Source: Nocardia carnea
GTDB taxonomy: Bacteria; Actinomycetota; Actinomycetes; Mycobacteriales; Mycobacteriaceae
Length of the DNA stretch: 54,928 nt
Direction: 5' to 3'
NCBI RefSeq assembly: GCF_029869215.1
Contig: NZ_JARWPM010000412.1
Location: 1-54,928 of the forward strand
Shown: positions 8,800 to 19,000 of the stretch, piece by piece
Numbering within the stretch: the stretch's first letter is position 1
How the letters are laid out: each line of letters opens with the position of its first letter
Program-made: the position numbers and the translations under genes
The notes under the pieces: generated by a model
The model's input: only the letters and a program-made list of their open reading frames with translations
The model's database searches: none
Told to the model about the DNA's origin: nothing

Positions 8800-10143
8800 T
8801 CAGGCGCTATCGCGTTCTTCCCGGAAGCCGGGCAGCCACCGCGCGGCCAGTTGTATGAACGGCACTTCGGCATCGAGCTGGGCGCAGATACCGATCGATC
8901 CGCCCAGCACGCGGAAGATCATGACGTATTCGGCGGGCAGGATCATCGCACGCGCGGTTTTCATTTCCGGCGAGGAGTAGTCGGTGGCCTTACCCGCCAC
9001 GCGCTGCATCCACCGGCGGGTGAAGTGGAACGACTCGGAGCGGATGGGATCGGTGAACGGCCGCAGATAGTCCGCGATCTCCTGTTCGGTGAGAGTTTTT
9101 CCGGGCAACACCCAGCCGTTGGCGTGCAACAGTTCCGCCAGTTCGCCGTACTCCTCGGCCACGGCCAGCGCGAGTATCCGGCCCAGCAGTTCGGGAAAAC
9201 CACCCGGTAGCGGCGCGCAGGCGCCGTAGTCGATCACCGCGAGCTTGCCCTCGGGGGTGATCATGAAATTGCCCGGATGCGGATCGGCGTGCAGCAGGCC
9301 GACGATCTCGGGTGCCGAGAAATGGAAGCGGCCCATCAGCCCGGCCACCCGGTTACGCAGAACACGGGTGCCCTCCGGATCGGCCTCGCCCGCGGCGATG
9401 ATGGCGGAAACCGGTGTGCCGTCGAGCCATTCGCTGACGATGACCTTGGGCGCGCTCGCGACCACCTTGGGCACCACGAATTCCGGATGCCCCTCGTAGG
9501 CCTTGCTGAAGGCTCGCTGGTTGGCGGCCTCGTTGCGGTAGTCCAGTTCTTCTTCGGTGCGTTCGGTGATCTCGGCGAGCAGCGGTTTCACATCGGCGCC
9601 GGGAATCACCTTCGCGAACAGGCCGGTCATCCGGTTCAGGGTCCGCAGGTCGGCGCGCAACGCCTCGTCCGCGCCGGGGTACTGCACCTTCACCGCGACC
9701 GGGCGGCCGTCCGACCACACCGCCTTGTGCACCTGGCCGATACTGGCCGAGGCGGCCGGGGTGTCGTCGAACGATTCGAACCGCTTGCGCCAGTCGGTGC
9801 CGAGTTGCTGATCGAGGACCCGGTGCACCGTCGCGGCGGGCATCGGCGGGGCCGCGGCCTGCAGTTTGGTGAGCGCCTCGCGATAGTGCTCGCCGAACTC
9901 CTCGGGAACCGCGGCCTCCATCACACTGAGCGCCTGGCCGAACTTCATGGCGCCGCCCTTGAGCTCACCCAGGACGGTGAACAGCTGTTCGGCCGCCTTC
10001 TGGTTCAGCTCCGTGTTGATCTCCTTGCGATCGCCACCCGCGAGTTTGCGACCGAAACCGACGGCGGCACGGCCCGCCACACCGAGCGGAATCTTGGCTA
10101 ACTTCGCATTGCGGGACATGGGCCGGCGCACGATCTCAGACAC
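8800..10143 (-). CDS. ABC1 atypical kinase (UbiB/AarF family)
   Basis: A 447-residue protein of the same length as M. tuberculosis Rv3197. It has the ABC1/UbiB hallmarks: a KxGQ motif (KFGQ, residues 67-70), an Ala-rich loop and AVKVQYPGA with the ATP-site Lys, DPHPGNF, and IDYGA in place of the DFG motif. The family are atypical kinases or ATPases linked to lipid and quinone metabolism; the Rv3197 homologue has been connected with macrolide resistance. It neighbours whiB7 here as in mycobacteria. Start GTG 10143 gives the family N-terminus (VSEIVRRPMSRNAKL); the open frame continues upstream through non-conserved sequence. Confidence 0.85.
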   Translation of the reverse strand: MSEIVRRPMSRNAKLAKIPLGVAGRAAVGFGRKLAGGDRKEINTELNQKAAEQLFTVLGELKGGAMKFGQALSVMEAAVPEEFGEHYREALTKLQAAAPPMPAATVHRVLDQQLGTDWRKRFESFDDTPAASASIGQVHKAVWSDGRPVAVKVQYPGADEALRADLRTLNRMTGLFAKVIPGADVKPLLAEITERTEEELDYRNEAANQRAFSKAYEGHPEFVVPKVVASAPKVIVSEWLDGTPVSAIIAAGEADPEGTRVLRNRVAGLMGRFHFSAPEIVGLLHADPHPGNFMITPEGKLAVIDYGACAPLPGGFPELLGRILALAVAEEYGELAELLHANGWVLPGKTLTEQEIADYLRPFTDPIRSESFHFTRRWMQRVAGKATDYSSPEMKTARAMILPAEYVMIFRVLGGSIGICAQLDAEVPFIQLAARWLPGFREERDSA

Positions 10144-10226
10144 TCCCCCATCATGGCCGACGGAGCGGCTGATCTGCCATGGAAAACCGAAGAGATTTAC
10201 CACCACGGCGAGAAGTGTGATTGCTA

Positions 10227-11090
10227 TCACAACACATCCTGTCTCCGCGGTGGAGTGCAGCCGCATCGTGCGTGCGGCGACCACGAGCGGCGGGTCAGCT
10301 CGCGGGTGGCGAGGTCGAGCTCGAGCGTGCCGTCGAGGGTTTCCGGTGCCGAACCCGGCTCACAGGCGACGATGGTTTCCAGCTCACCGAGCGCGAGAGC
10401 GGTAACGGCCGCGATCCCGGCCGGGCTCGCATGCCCCATCCGGCCGTACAACTGCGCGGCCAACCGGGGCCATTCCGCATCCCGGTCGGCCCGGGCGAGA
10501 TCGGCACAGCGCAGGCAACTCGTCTCCCCGGGCAGTACCAGCGGCCCGACCACGCCCTTGCCGTCACGCAGGCGCACGGCCAGATGCGCGATCCCGGCCC
10601 GGAACAATTCGCGGACCAGGCACGGATCGGGTATCAGCGCATCGGCCAGCACAACCAGGTCGGCCGGCGCGACCGCGCGGCGGGTCTCGCCACGATGGTC
10701 GCGCGACCGCGCGGCCCGGATACCCGCGACGCGCAGCCCGGCACTGATTGCCTCCGCGAGTGGGCCGGTCCCGTGTATTCGGATGGTCTGCACAGAACCG
10801 CTCGGCTGCGGTGGGTGAACGACCAGACCCGCCGCATCGATCACTTCGAACAGGGCCGTAGCCGGTTGCGGCTCGAGCCCGAGGGTACGCGCCTGCCAGA
10901 TGATCGCAGGCCGGCTGTTCAGGCCGTCGAGTAGTCGGAGGAACCCGAGGACCTGCTGGGTTTCCAGGCCCGGGGCATCGCACAGTACGGCGGTGTCGGG
11001 ATCCCAGCCGAGCTGGACCTGGCCGGTGGAACGCACCAGGATCGGTACCCGGGGATGCAACAGCGGGCCGCGTGGCCGAAGCGTCGTCAT
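10227..11090 (-). CDS. ThiF/cyclodehydratase-like protein (Rv3196-like)
   Basis: A 287-residue protein resembling the actinobacterial group often annotated as cyclodehydratase or TOMM precursor-binding/ThiF-family protein (M. tuberculosis Rv3196 region). A Rossmann-like middle part (about 105-160; IRIHGTGPLAEAI contains GxGxxA) is followed by a Cys pair CLRC and a late CGC near the C-terminus, a layout like the structural zinc site of E1/ThiF proteins. I see no ATP-binding E1 signature complete enough to claim adenylation. No RiPP precursor gene was found nearby. Start ATG 11090; CATACT 6 nt upstream suggests a leaderless promoter. Confidence 0.6.
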   Translation of the reverse strand: MTTLRPRGPLLHPRVPILVRSTGQVQLGWDPDTAVLCDAPGLETQQVLGFLRLLDGLNSRPAIIWQARTLGLEPQPATALFEVIDAAGLVVHPPQPSGSVQTIRIHGTGPLAEAISAGLRVAGIRAARSRDHRGETRRAVAPADLVVLADALIPDPCLVRELFRAGIAHLAVRLRDGKGVVGPLVLPGETSCLRCADLARADRDAEWPRLAAQLYGRMGHASPAGIAAVTALALGELETIVACEPGSAPETLDGTLELDLATRELTRRSWSPHARCGCTPPRRQDVL

Positions 11091-11135
11091 GCCCGAAGTA
11101 TGCGATAGCCGTTGCGGCGCAAGAGGTTCCGCAGG

Positions 11136-11172
11136 CGGGTTATCCACAGGTTTGCAGCCTGTGGATAACCCG
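11136..11172. repeat. Palindrome with two consensus DnaA boxes
   Basis: A perfect inverted repeat with 15-bp arms (11136-11150 and 11158-11172) and a 7-bp spacer. Each arm holds TTATCCACA, an exact match to the DnaA box consensus (11140-11148 on the plus strand, 11160-11168 on the minus strand). It lies in the 195-bp gap between two minus-strand genes, just upstream of the ThiF-like gene start. It could be a DnaA-binding regulatory site, or an intergenic hairpin that resembles one. Confidence 0.7.
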
Positions 11173-11285
11173 GATCTGCCCAGGTTGCGCGCGCTCCCCG
11201 AGACCGCGACAGCGACGCGCGGAAATTGACGCGCAACAGACGACGGAGTTGTGCGACGCGGCAGATTTCGACGGGAAGCGGGCGG

Positions 11286-12710
11286 TTACTCCTTGCCGGG
11301 CCCGGGCTCCTCCGGGCCGGACGATTCGTCGTCGGCCTGCTCGCCGGGAGTCTGCGGGCTGCCGCCCGCCTGCTCGCGTTCGGCGGCTTCGGTGGCGGCC
11401 AGCTGGGCCAGCGGATCGTCGAAGGCACCCGCCCCGCCGCCGATCACCGAATCGATGAAACCGGCGGGTGCGTCCAGGTCGGCCGAATCGGGCAGCAGAT
11501 CGGGGTGGGCCCAGACACCGTCGCGGGCTCGGATCCCGGCGTCGTCGGTCAAGCGTTGCCACAGGGTGGCGGCCTCCCGCAGTTTACGGGGGCGCAGTTC
11601 CAGGCCGACGAGGGTGGCGAAAGTCTGTTCGGCAGGGCCGCCGGTGGCACGGCGGCGGCGCAGTGTCTCGGCCAGTGCACCCGCACCCGGCAGCCGTTCG
11701 CCGACGGCCGCGGCGACGACCACCTGGACCCACCCCTCGATCAGCGCGAGCAAGGTCTCCAGCCGGTCCAGCGCCTGCTTTTGCTCCGGTGTGGTCTGCG
11801 GTTCGAAACTGCCCTGGGACAGGATCTCCTCGAGTTTGCTCGGATCGGTCAGCGCCGAGGGGTCGAGATCGCGGGCGGCTTCTTCGAGCGCGGAGAAGTC
11901 CATGGTGATACCGCGGGCGTAATCCTCCACGGCACCGAGCACCTGCTGGCGCAGCCACGGGACGTGCACGAACAATCTCTGGTGCGCGACCTCACGAGCG
12001 GCGAGGAACACCATGATTTCGCTCTCGGGCTGTTCCAGGCCCTCGCTGAACTGTGAGATCGCGGTGGGCAGCAGCGCCGCCGTACCGGCCGGACCCAGCG
12101 GCAGGCCGATATCGGTGCCGGTGAGCACCTCCTTGGCCAGCTGGCCGAGCGCTTGGCCGAGCTGCGAACCGAAGGCCAACCCGCCCATCTGACCCAGCAT
12201 CCCCATCATGGGACCGGCCATTTCGCGGGCCTCCTCGGGGAGCCCGGCGGTCCACATACCGGAGATCTGCTGGGCGACCGGATCGCACAGGCGCTGCCAG
12301 GTGGGCAGCGTTTTCTCGATCCAGTCGTTGGCAGTCCAGGCCACGGTGCTCGTCGCACCGGCCGGGAAGGTGGTCGCGTCGTCGAGCCACAGTTCGGCCA
12401 GATGCGCGGCATCGGCGACGGCGGCCGCGGTGCCGCTGGTGACCGGCGGAACGGTTTTCCCCAGCTGCTGGCGGGCCAGCCGCTTGGCCACGTCGTAGTT
12501 CACCGGCCCGGCGTCACCACCGGCCACACCCTGACCCATACCGCTGAGCATCTGCCCCAGCGAGGTGAGCATCTGCCCCAGTGCCGCCGGATCGAAACCG
12601 GCCCCGCCGGCGCCGAAATCGAACGGGTTGTTACCGCCACCCGGTTTGTCACCGCGATTGCGGTCGTCGTCATCGCCGCCCTGGGAGAATCCGAACGGAA
12701 AATCGCTCAT
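11286..12710 (-). CDS. DUF2342 zinc-dependent metalloprotease-like protein
   Basis: A 474-residue protein matching the DUF2342 family (Rv3195 type), a group named zinc-dependent metalloproteases by fold but without a defined substrate. Residues 1-60 are Gly/Asp/Asn-rich and disordered. The core includes a long Met/Gly-rich helix pair (GPMMGMLGQMGGLAFGSQLG) and the family motif REVAHQRLFVHVPWLR, where His residues spaced H-x6-H are candidate metal ligands; the canonical HExxH is not present, so catalysis is uncertain. The C-terminal ~50 residues are Glu/Pro-rich. Start ATG 12710 matches the usual M-x-D-x-P-FGF opening. It precedes the ThiF-like gene in the same direction. Confidence 0.82.
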   Translation of the reverse strand: MSDFPFGFSQGGDDDDRNRGDKPGGGNNPFDFGAGGAGFDPAALGQMLTSLGQMLSGMGQGVAGGDAGPVNYDVAKRLARQQLGKTVPPVTSGTAAAVADAAHLAELWLDDATTFPAGATSTVAWTANDWIEKTLPTWQRLCDPVAQQISGMWTAGLPEEAREMAGPMMGMLGQMGGLAFGSQLGQALGQLAKEVLTGTDIGLPLGPAGTAALLPTAISQFSEGLEQPESEIMVFLAAREVAHQRLFVHVPWLRQQVLGAVEDYARGITMDFSALEEAARDLDPSALTDPSKLEEILSQGSFEPQTTPEQKQALDRLETLLALIEGWVQVVVAAAVGERLPGAGALAETLRRRRATGGPAEQTFATLVGLELRPRKLREAATLWQRLTDDAGIRARDGVWAHPDLLPDSADLDAPAGFIDSVIGGGAGAFDDPLAQLAATEAAEREQAGGSPQTPGEQADDESSGPEEPGPGKE

Positions 12711-12939
12711 TACGCCTCACCCGCCGATACGACGTCCGGGTGGTGTCCGGGGAGCGCGCGCGCACCGGGCGAGCCGGCCGGCGCTTCGTGAAGCTGCATG
12801 TTGTCCATAGTAGGCGCGGCGAACCGGCCGGTCCGCCATACCCGGGGCCGCTTCGCGCTGGGTGAACACCCTCCCGGCAGCCACGAAGCGATCCGGCACC
12901 TGTGTGTTCGCCGCCGGGCAGCGACCCCACGCCATCCGA

Positions 12940-13878
12940 TCAGTCGGCCGGGCTCGCGGCGACCCAGGACTCCACAATCGTGCGGGCGATCGAGACCGCG
13001 CCGGGGAGCAGCAACTTCGCCTCACCGGAATCGGTGTCCAGACCCGTACCGGGACGAGCCGGCCAGCCGCCGGCCGCCAGCGCCGCTCGCACCTCGGCGC
13101 GGGTGAACCAGTGCGCTTCGGCGATCTCACCGTCGGAGAACTCCAGCGGCTGCGTGGGATCGGCCAGCGCGCTGAAGCCGAGCATCAGCGACCTCGGGAA
13201 CGGCCAGGGCTGGCTGCCGAGGTAGCGGATCTCGCGCACGTCGAGGCCCACTTCCTCGCGCATCTCCCGTTCGACGCACCGTTCCAGCGATTCGCCCGCC
13301 TCCACGAAACCGGCCAGCAGCGAGAACATGGTCGGCGGCCAACTGCTCTGGCGGGCGAGAAGCACCCTGTCGCCACCGTCGTGGATGAGACAGATCACCG
13401 CCGGATCGGTGCGCGGGAAATCCTCGCGGCCGTCCTCGGTGACCCGGGACCAGCCCGCCTTCGCGGAGACCATGGGGCTGCCGTCCGCGCCGTGGAAGGC
13501 GGCGCCGGCATGCCAGTTGATCAGCGCGAGCGCGGTGGACAGGACCCCGGCGGTGAAATCGTCGAGCGGCTCGTCGGCGAGTTGACGCAGATCACGCAGC
13601 TCGCCGGTGAGCTCACGATCGCGGACCGCCCACAGGTGCACCTCGTCGCGGACCCCCAGGAAGACAGCGTCCGGGCTCGGTTCGTCCGACAGCTCGAGGG
13701 CGGATTCCCACACGAGTTCGCCGGATTCGTAGCGCACCGCACCGCGGCGGCCCACCCGGAGCAGCCGGGCGCTCGCCCAGCCCTCCTTCAGCGCGTGCGC
13801 GTCGCCGCGCAGATGGTCGGCGCGGTCGAGCGCCGAACGGGACAGCAGAGGGATCTGGTTGAGCTCGAATAACGCCAC
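12940..13878 (-). CDS. nudC: NAD(+) diphosphatase NudC
   Basis: A 312-residue Nudix hydrolase. The Nudix box GFVEAGESL...REMREEVGL is at about residues 190-212, and the NudC-specific array SQPWPFPRS follows at about 220-228, so the substrate class (NADH/NAD, and possibly NAD-capped RNA) is well supported. The four Cys of the zinc ribbon found in E. coli NudC between the N-terminal domain and the Nudix fold are all absent here (the region reads WHAGAAFHGADGSPM). Start is GTG 13878. It is the last minus-strand gene before a 229-bp gap and follows the potassium channel gene by 40 bp. Confidence 0.9.
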   Translation of the reverse strand: MALFELNQIPLLSRSALDRADHLRGDAHALKEGWASARLLRVGRRGAVRYESGELVWESALELSDEPSPDAVFLGVRDEVHLWAVRDRELTGELRDLRQLADEPLDDFTAGVLSTALALINWHAGAAFHGADGSPMVSAKAGWSRVTEDGREDFPRTDPAVICLIHDGGDRVLLARQSSWPPTMFSLLAGFVEAGESLERCVEREMREEVGLDVREIRYLGSQPWPFPRSLMLGFSALADPTQPLEFSDGEIAEAHWFTRAEVRAALAAGGWPARPGTGLDTDSGEAKLLLPGAVSIARTIVESWVAASPAD

Positions 13879-13918
13879 GTCTCGAGACTATCGCGGCCCG
13901 ATAAACGGCGTGTCCGGG

Positions 13919-14995
13919 TCAGCGAGCTCGCCGGATATAGAGCAGTTTGTCCCCGTTCTCCAGGGCATCGGAGGCGGGTTCGCCGACCCGGATCAGCTCG
14001 CCGGCGCGCACCACGCCCAGCACGATATCGCTGAGATGCCGCGGCGAACCGCCGACCTCGTTCGGTTCTACTTCCCGTTCGGCGACCGCGAAACCGTGTT
14101 CGGGGGTGAGCAGATCCTCCATCATCTCCACCACGCTCGGGGTGGTGGTGGCGATACCGAGCAACCGGCCGGTGGTCTCCGAGGACACCACCACCGAATC
14201 GGCGCCCGATTGGCGCAGTAGATGGGTGTTCTCCGATTCCCGGATCGAGGCGACGATCTTGGCTTTCTTGGTGAGCTCCCGGGCGGTCAGGGTGACCAGG
14301 ACCGCGGTGTCGTCGCGATTGGCGGCCACGATCACCGAGGCGGCGTTCTGCACGCCGGCCAGCCGCAGTACATCGGACTGGGTGGCCGTCCCGTGCACGG
14401 TGACCAGGCCGGCGGTCGCGGCGGCCTCCAGCGCCACCGCGTCGGTATCGACGACGACGATATCGGCAGGTTGTACGCCGTCGCCGAGCATGGCGTCGAT
14501 AGCGGTCCGGCCCTTGGTGCCGTACCCGACGACGACGGTGTGATTACGCACGGTGCGCCTCCAACGCTGGATCTTCAAGGCCTGGCGGGAACGTTCGGTG
14601 AGCACCGCCAGGGTGGTGCCGACCAGGACGATGAGGAACAGCACACGCAGCGGTGTGATGACGAAGATGTTCACCAGCCGGGCCGACGGACTGGCCGGGG
14701 TGATATCGCCGTATCCGGTCGTGGACAGCGATACGGTCGCGTAGTAGAACGAGTCGAGCAGCGTCACCGAGCCGTCGGCGTTGTCGTTGTAACCGTCACG
14801 TCCGATATACACGACGATCGCGGCCGTGCACAGCAGGCCGATCGCGAACAGCACCCGGCGCGTGAGCGAAATCCACGGGCTGTTCTGCACCTCCGGAATA
14901 CGCAATACCCCGACCAGCGCGAAATCCGGCCGGTCGGTGGCCCGCGGCGCCCGCCCGCCCAGCTGGGCGAACCGGGCGCTGATCGGGGCTACCAC
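13919..14995 (-). CDS. Two-TM potassium channel with TrkA/RCK domain
   Basis: A 358-residue membrane protein homologous to Rv3200c. Two transmembrane helices (about 46-64 and 108-128) flank a pore loop with the potassium selectivity filter TTGYGD at residues 92-97. A cytoplasmic RCK/TrkA-N domain follows (VVVGYGTKGRTAI from about residue 153, with Asp-rich VVVDTD for nucleotide binding) and then a TrkA-C domain. Such channels gate potassium flux in response to nucleotides or calcium. Start GTG 14995 is the first in-frame start giving a short cytoplasmic N-terminus. Its downstream neighbour is nudC (40-bp gap), so the two may be co-transcribed. Confidence 0.88.
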   Translation of the reverse strand: MVAPISARFAQLGGRAPRATDRPDFALVGVLRIPEVQNSPWISLTRRVLFAIGLLCTAAIVVYIGRDGYNDNADGSVTLLDSFYYATVSLSTTGYGDITPASPSARLVNIFVITPLRVLFLIVLVGTTLAVLTERSRQALKIQRWRRTVRNHTVVVGYGTKGRTAIDAMLGDGVQPADIVVVDTDAVALEAAATAGLVTVHGTATQSDVLRLAGVQNAASVIVAANRDDTAVLVTLTARELTKKAKIVASIRESENTHLLRQSGADSVVVSSETTGRLLGIATTTPSVVEMMEDLLTPEHGFAVAEREVEPNEVGGSPRHLSDIVLGVVRAGELIRVGEPASDALENGDKLLYIRRAR

Positions 14996-15458
14996 CGGCC
15001 ACCCCGGGATTTCGTCTTCCGTAGTCCCTCCGACACAGCTCGGGAGCCTACCCGCTCACTTCCGCAGGCGCCGGGCCGCGCGCCCGAAGGTCACCGGACC
15101 CGCGGACACCGGGCAACCACCGGCCGGCCCGCATCCCGAGACCCTGTCGCGGAACACCGTATTCGCCACCACGGCACCGGCCTCGGCCCCCGCGACGGCA
15201 CGCCCGGCGCACACGACCATCCGCCACCGCACCGACTCCTGCGGGCTGCTTCGCCACTGCCGCCCCTCCCCCGGAACGGCGCCACCGCGTCACCGCCACG
15301 GGCCCGCACCGCTACTGCGGCCGATTCCTCTGGGCTCCACCTGCGCTGTGACCGTGTACTCCCGGCACGGCACCGGCCTTCGAGCCGGTCCGGCAGCGCC
15401 GTCCGGCGCCGTGCTGCGGGCTGGGCCCGGCCGGGCTCCGCGCATTACCGTGTGCGGT
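14996..15458. other. Gene-free intergenic region (463 bp)
   Basis: Divergent promoter space between the potassium channel and DoxX genes. It is extremely C-rich on the plus strand (many CCG/CAC steps) and open in several frames, but none shows a family match or ribosome-binding site. I see no RNA gene and no strong inverted repeat. The only clear signal is TACCGT at 15446-15451, 7 nt before the DoxX start. Confidence 0.6.
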
Positions 15459-15872
15459 ATGGCACAAGACCAACCCGCCGGCGTGACCGATACCGGCCGC
15501 ACCCCCGCTCTGCGGCTGGCCGCGCTGCTCCTCGGCGCCGGGGTCATGCATTTCGTGGCGCCGAAGCCGTTCGATTCCATCGTGCCGCCGCAATTGCCGG
15601 GGAAGGCGCGTTCTTATACATACTGGTCCGGGGTGGCCGAAATCGGGGTCGGCACCGCGTTGTTGATCCCGCGCACCCGCCGGCTCGGCGGCCGGCTGGC
15701 GGCGTTGCTGTTCATCGCGGTGTTCCCCGCCAATATCCAGTTCACGGCGGATTCGGTGCGCAATCCGAAAGCACCGTGGGCACTGAAAGCGATCTCGGTG
15801 CTCCGTCTGCCCCTGCAACTGCCGATGATCACCCAGGCACTGGCTGTCAGCCGGCGCACACCGCGCCGCTGA
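15459..15872 (+). CDS. DoxX-like small membrane protein
   Basis: A 137-residue protein with about four hydrophobic segments (starting near residues 19, 57, 78 and 112). The GAGVMHFVAPKPFDSIVPP region and the ANIQFTAD segment match DoxX/DoxD-like membrane proteins common in actinobacteria, whose roles range from thiosulfate/redox partners to unknown. ATG 15459 has no Shine-Dalgarno, but TACCGT ends 7 nt upstream, typical of a leaderless transcript. It is convergent with adnB, separated by 153 bp. Confidence 0.75.
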   Translation: MAQDQPAGVTDTGRTPALRLAALLLGAGVMHFVAPKPFDSIVPPQLPGKARSYTYWSGVAEIGVGTALLIPRTRRLGGRLAALLFIAVFPANIQFTADSVRNPKAPWALKAISVLRLPLQLPMITQALAVSRRTPRR

Positions 15873-16025
15873 ATCGGCCGCCCGCGCGGCTGCGGTTGCC
15901 CGGAGAACCACGGGTCGGCGCCGGGCACCGGCGCACCGCAACGAACCGCGGGGCCGGCGCCGGAAACCGCGGGCCCCAGCCGAGCCTCGAAAATCTCGTG
16001 GTGGCGAGCGCAATACGGATCGCCA

Positions 16026-19000
16026 CTATTGCCCGGATTTCTCGCCGGGAAATTCGGCGCCCGGCGGGCCCGATGTACTCATGAGCAGTTCGGCGAGCTC
16101 CGCGGGTCCGGGTAGCCGGTCGGGGGAGACGGTGCGGCCGGTGTGCACATAGTGGAACGCGGCGCCTACTCGCCGCAGCACCTGTTCTTCGTCTTCCCCC
16201 GTCCTGGCCGCCAGCAGGCGGGCCCAGGCCAGCCGGTAGACGGCCAGCTGCATCGCGACCGCGGGTTCGTCGGCCGGGCCCGGTTCGGCGCCGGTCTTCC
16301 AGTCGACGACGGTCCAGCGGTCGCCGGGTTCGGCGAAGACGGCATCCATCCGGCCGCGGATCACGATGCCGGCGATGGTGGTTTCGAAGGGCACCTCGAT
16401 ATCGATCGGGCGGCGCGCGGACCACGGAGAGGAGAGGAACGCCTCCTGCATGCGGGCCAGCTCCACATCGGCGGCGGCCCCGGCGTCGGCCGCGCCCGGC
16501 AGATCGTCGAGTCCGGGCAGCTGATCGGTGGCGAACCAGCGCTGCACCCAGGCGTGGAAGGCGGTGCCGCGGCGTGCCAGCGGATTCGGCGGATAGGGCA
16601 GCGGGCGGCGCAGCCGGGCGGCGAGTTTGCCCGGGTCGGCACGCATTTCGACCAGGGCCGTGGCGGGTAGCTGGCTGGGCAGTTCCACCTCGGTGACAGT
16701 GGCCGCCGCCGACCGGTATTCGGCGAGCAGGGCATCGACATCGGCGATCCAGCCGTCCGGGTCGGCATCGGTTTCCGGTTCCGGCTCCCCGGCGGCCAGT
16801 TCGGACAGCGCGGCGTGCACCAGCGCGGCGCCCTCCTCGATATCGGACCGGCGGGCGCCCAGGGGGTCGTCGGGCCAGGCCGCGGTATCGGGCAGGGCGG
16901 CCAGCGGATTGGGTTCCCCCGGTTCGGGTTCGTCCGCCCAGTGCGCGATCCGGACCCCGCTGCCGGGTAGTTCGGCGGCGGCCTTCACCTCGAGCAGGAA
17001 TTCCGACGGGCCCTTCGGTTTGTCGCCGGATTCGGGCCAGTGGTGCGCGGAGACCAGCAGTACGCGTTCGGTGCGGGTGAGCGCGACATAGAACAGCCGG
17101 CGGTCCTCGTCGAGCCGGCGCCGTTGCAGGGCCTGTTTATGCGCGGTGAGACACCGCTGCAGGTCGGCACGGTCGGCGCAATCGGACAGGTCGAGCACCG
17201 GGACCCCGTCCGGCGCGTCCGTGGTGGCGCGGTCGCCGCGCAGCGAGGTCGGGAGTTCGGCCAGCGCGCCGAGCCAGGTGTTCACCCCGCGCGTCGACGG
17301 GAACACCTCCTTGCAGATATGCGGGACCGCCACCACTTCCCATTCCAGCCCTTTCGCGGCGTGCACGGTGAGCACCTGAACCCGATCCGGGGCGACCTCC
17401 ACCTCGCCGGGTTCCAGCCCGTTCTCCACCGATTCCGCCGCCGCCAGGAAAGCGAGCAGACCGCCGAGGGTGGCCCCGCTGTCGGCGGCGTAGCCGGCCA
17501 CGACCTCGGCGAACGCATCGAGATGCTCCCGGCCGGCACCGGAACCGGCCAGCGCCCGGCGGGCCTGGGCCTCGACACCGACCCCGATGGTGCGCTCCAC
17601 ATCGGCGACCAGTTCGGTCAACGGCTGTCCGGCCCGTTCCCGCAGCATCGCCAGTTCCCGGCCCAATGCCGTGATCCGGCGGTAGCCGGCGGCCGAATAG
17701 CGTTGCGCGGGACCCGGATCGGCGATCGCGTCGGCCAGCCCGGCACGTTCGGCGGGTTCGGGTGCCACCTCGCGCAGCGCCGCGGCCAATGCTGCGGAAT
17801 CGGTGATATCGCCGCCGGGCTCGTGCCCGATCGACAACTCCCGGGCGCGGCGGGCCAGGGCGGCCAGATCGGCGACACCGAGGCGCCAGCGGGCGCCGGT
17901 GAGGATTCGCACCGCCGCGCTGCCGGCTCCGGGGTCGGCGATGAGGCGCAGGGTCGCGACGATATCGGCGACCTCCGGTGTTGCCAGCAGCCCGCCGAGA
18001 CCGACGATCTCGACCGGCAGCCCCTGCGCGCGCAGCTGTTCGGCGAGTTCGGCGGCATCGGCGTTGCGGCGGATCAGTACCGCGGAGGTCGGCGGCGGCC
18101 GCTGCTCGTCGCGAGCCCGCGCCCATTCCGCGGCGATCCGCTCGGCGACCCAGCGGCGTTCGTCGGTCACCGTCGGGCACAACGCCAGCGCGAGATCTCC
18201 GGGTGTCGCATCCGGTTTCGCCCGCAACTCGTCCACCGTGACCCCACCGCTCGCCCGGGCCGCGGCGCGCAACGGTTCGACCACCGAATTGGCCAGCCGC
18301 AGCGCTTCCGGTGGGTTGCGCCAGCTGGTGAGCAGCGGCAGGACGGGTGCCGGGTCACCGGTGCCCTGTGGGAAATCGGTGGTGAACCGGGGCAGATTGG
18401 CGGCCGAGGCGCCGCGCCAGCCGTAGATCGACTGCATGGGGTCGCCGACCGCGGTCACCGCCAACGGGCGGGGCTCGGTGCGCCGCGGCCCGCCGCGGCC
18501 GGTGGTGAACCCGGTACCGAACAGGGCGGAGAGCAGAATCCGCTGGGCGTGGCCGGTGTCCTGGTATTCGTCGAGCAGGACCAGCCGGAATCGCGCGCGC
18601 TCGGCGACCGCGACCTCACGATGGTCGGCCGCCAGCCGCGCGGCCAGCGACATCTGCGCCCCGAAATCCAGGGCACCGCGCTGATACAGGGTCTCGCGCA
18701 GTTGCTCGACCAAGGGCAGCAACGCGACCCGCTCACGCTGGGCCCGCAGAATCCCGAGCAGTTCTTTGTTCGGCCCGCCGCGCTGCCGCGGGCCGGGCGG
18801 CAGGGTGTGCACGAGTTTCTCCAGCTCCGCATGGGCGTGCGTCAGCTCGTCGGGCTCCACCAGATGTTCGGCGAGTTGCCCGGACAGGGCGAGCACCGCC
18901 TCGGTGACGGTCAGCGGTGAGCGGTCGGTCTCCAGGTCGCCGTCCCAGCCGCGCACCACCTGATGCGCGAGCTGCCACAGCTGGGTTTCGGTGAGCAGCG

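Noticed and set aside
10227..11090. Locus as a complete TOMM/RiPP cluster
   Set aside because: Only a cyclodehydratase-like protein is seen; no precursor peptide, dehydrogenase or YcaO gene is nearby and the gene is conserved housekeeping in mycolata.
12711..12939. Small gene between the DUF2342 gene and nudC
   Set aside because: Frames there run into nudC in antisense or another phase, with no start site or similarity.
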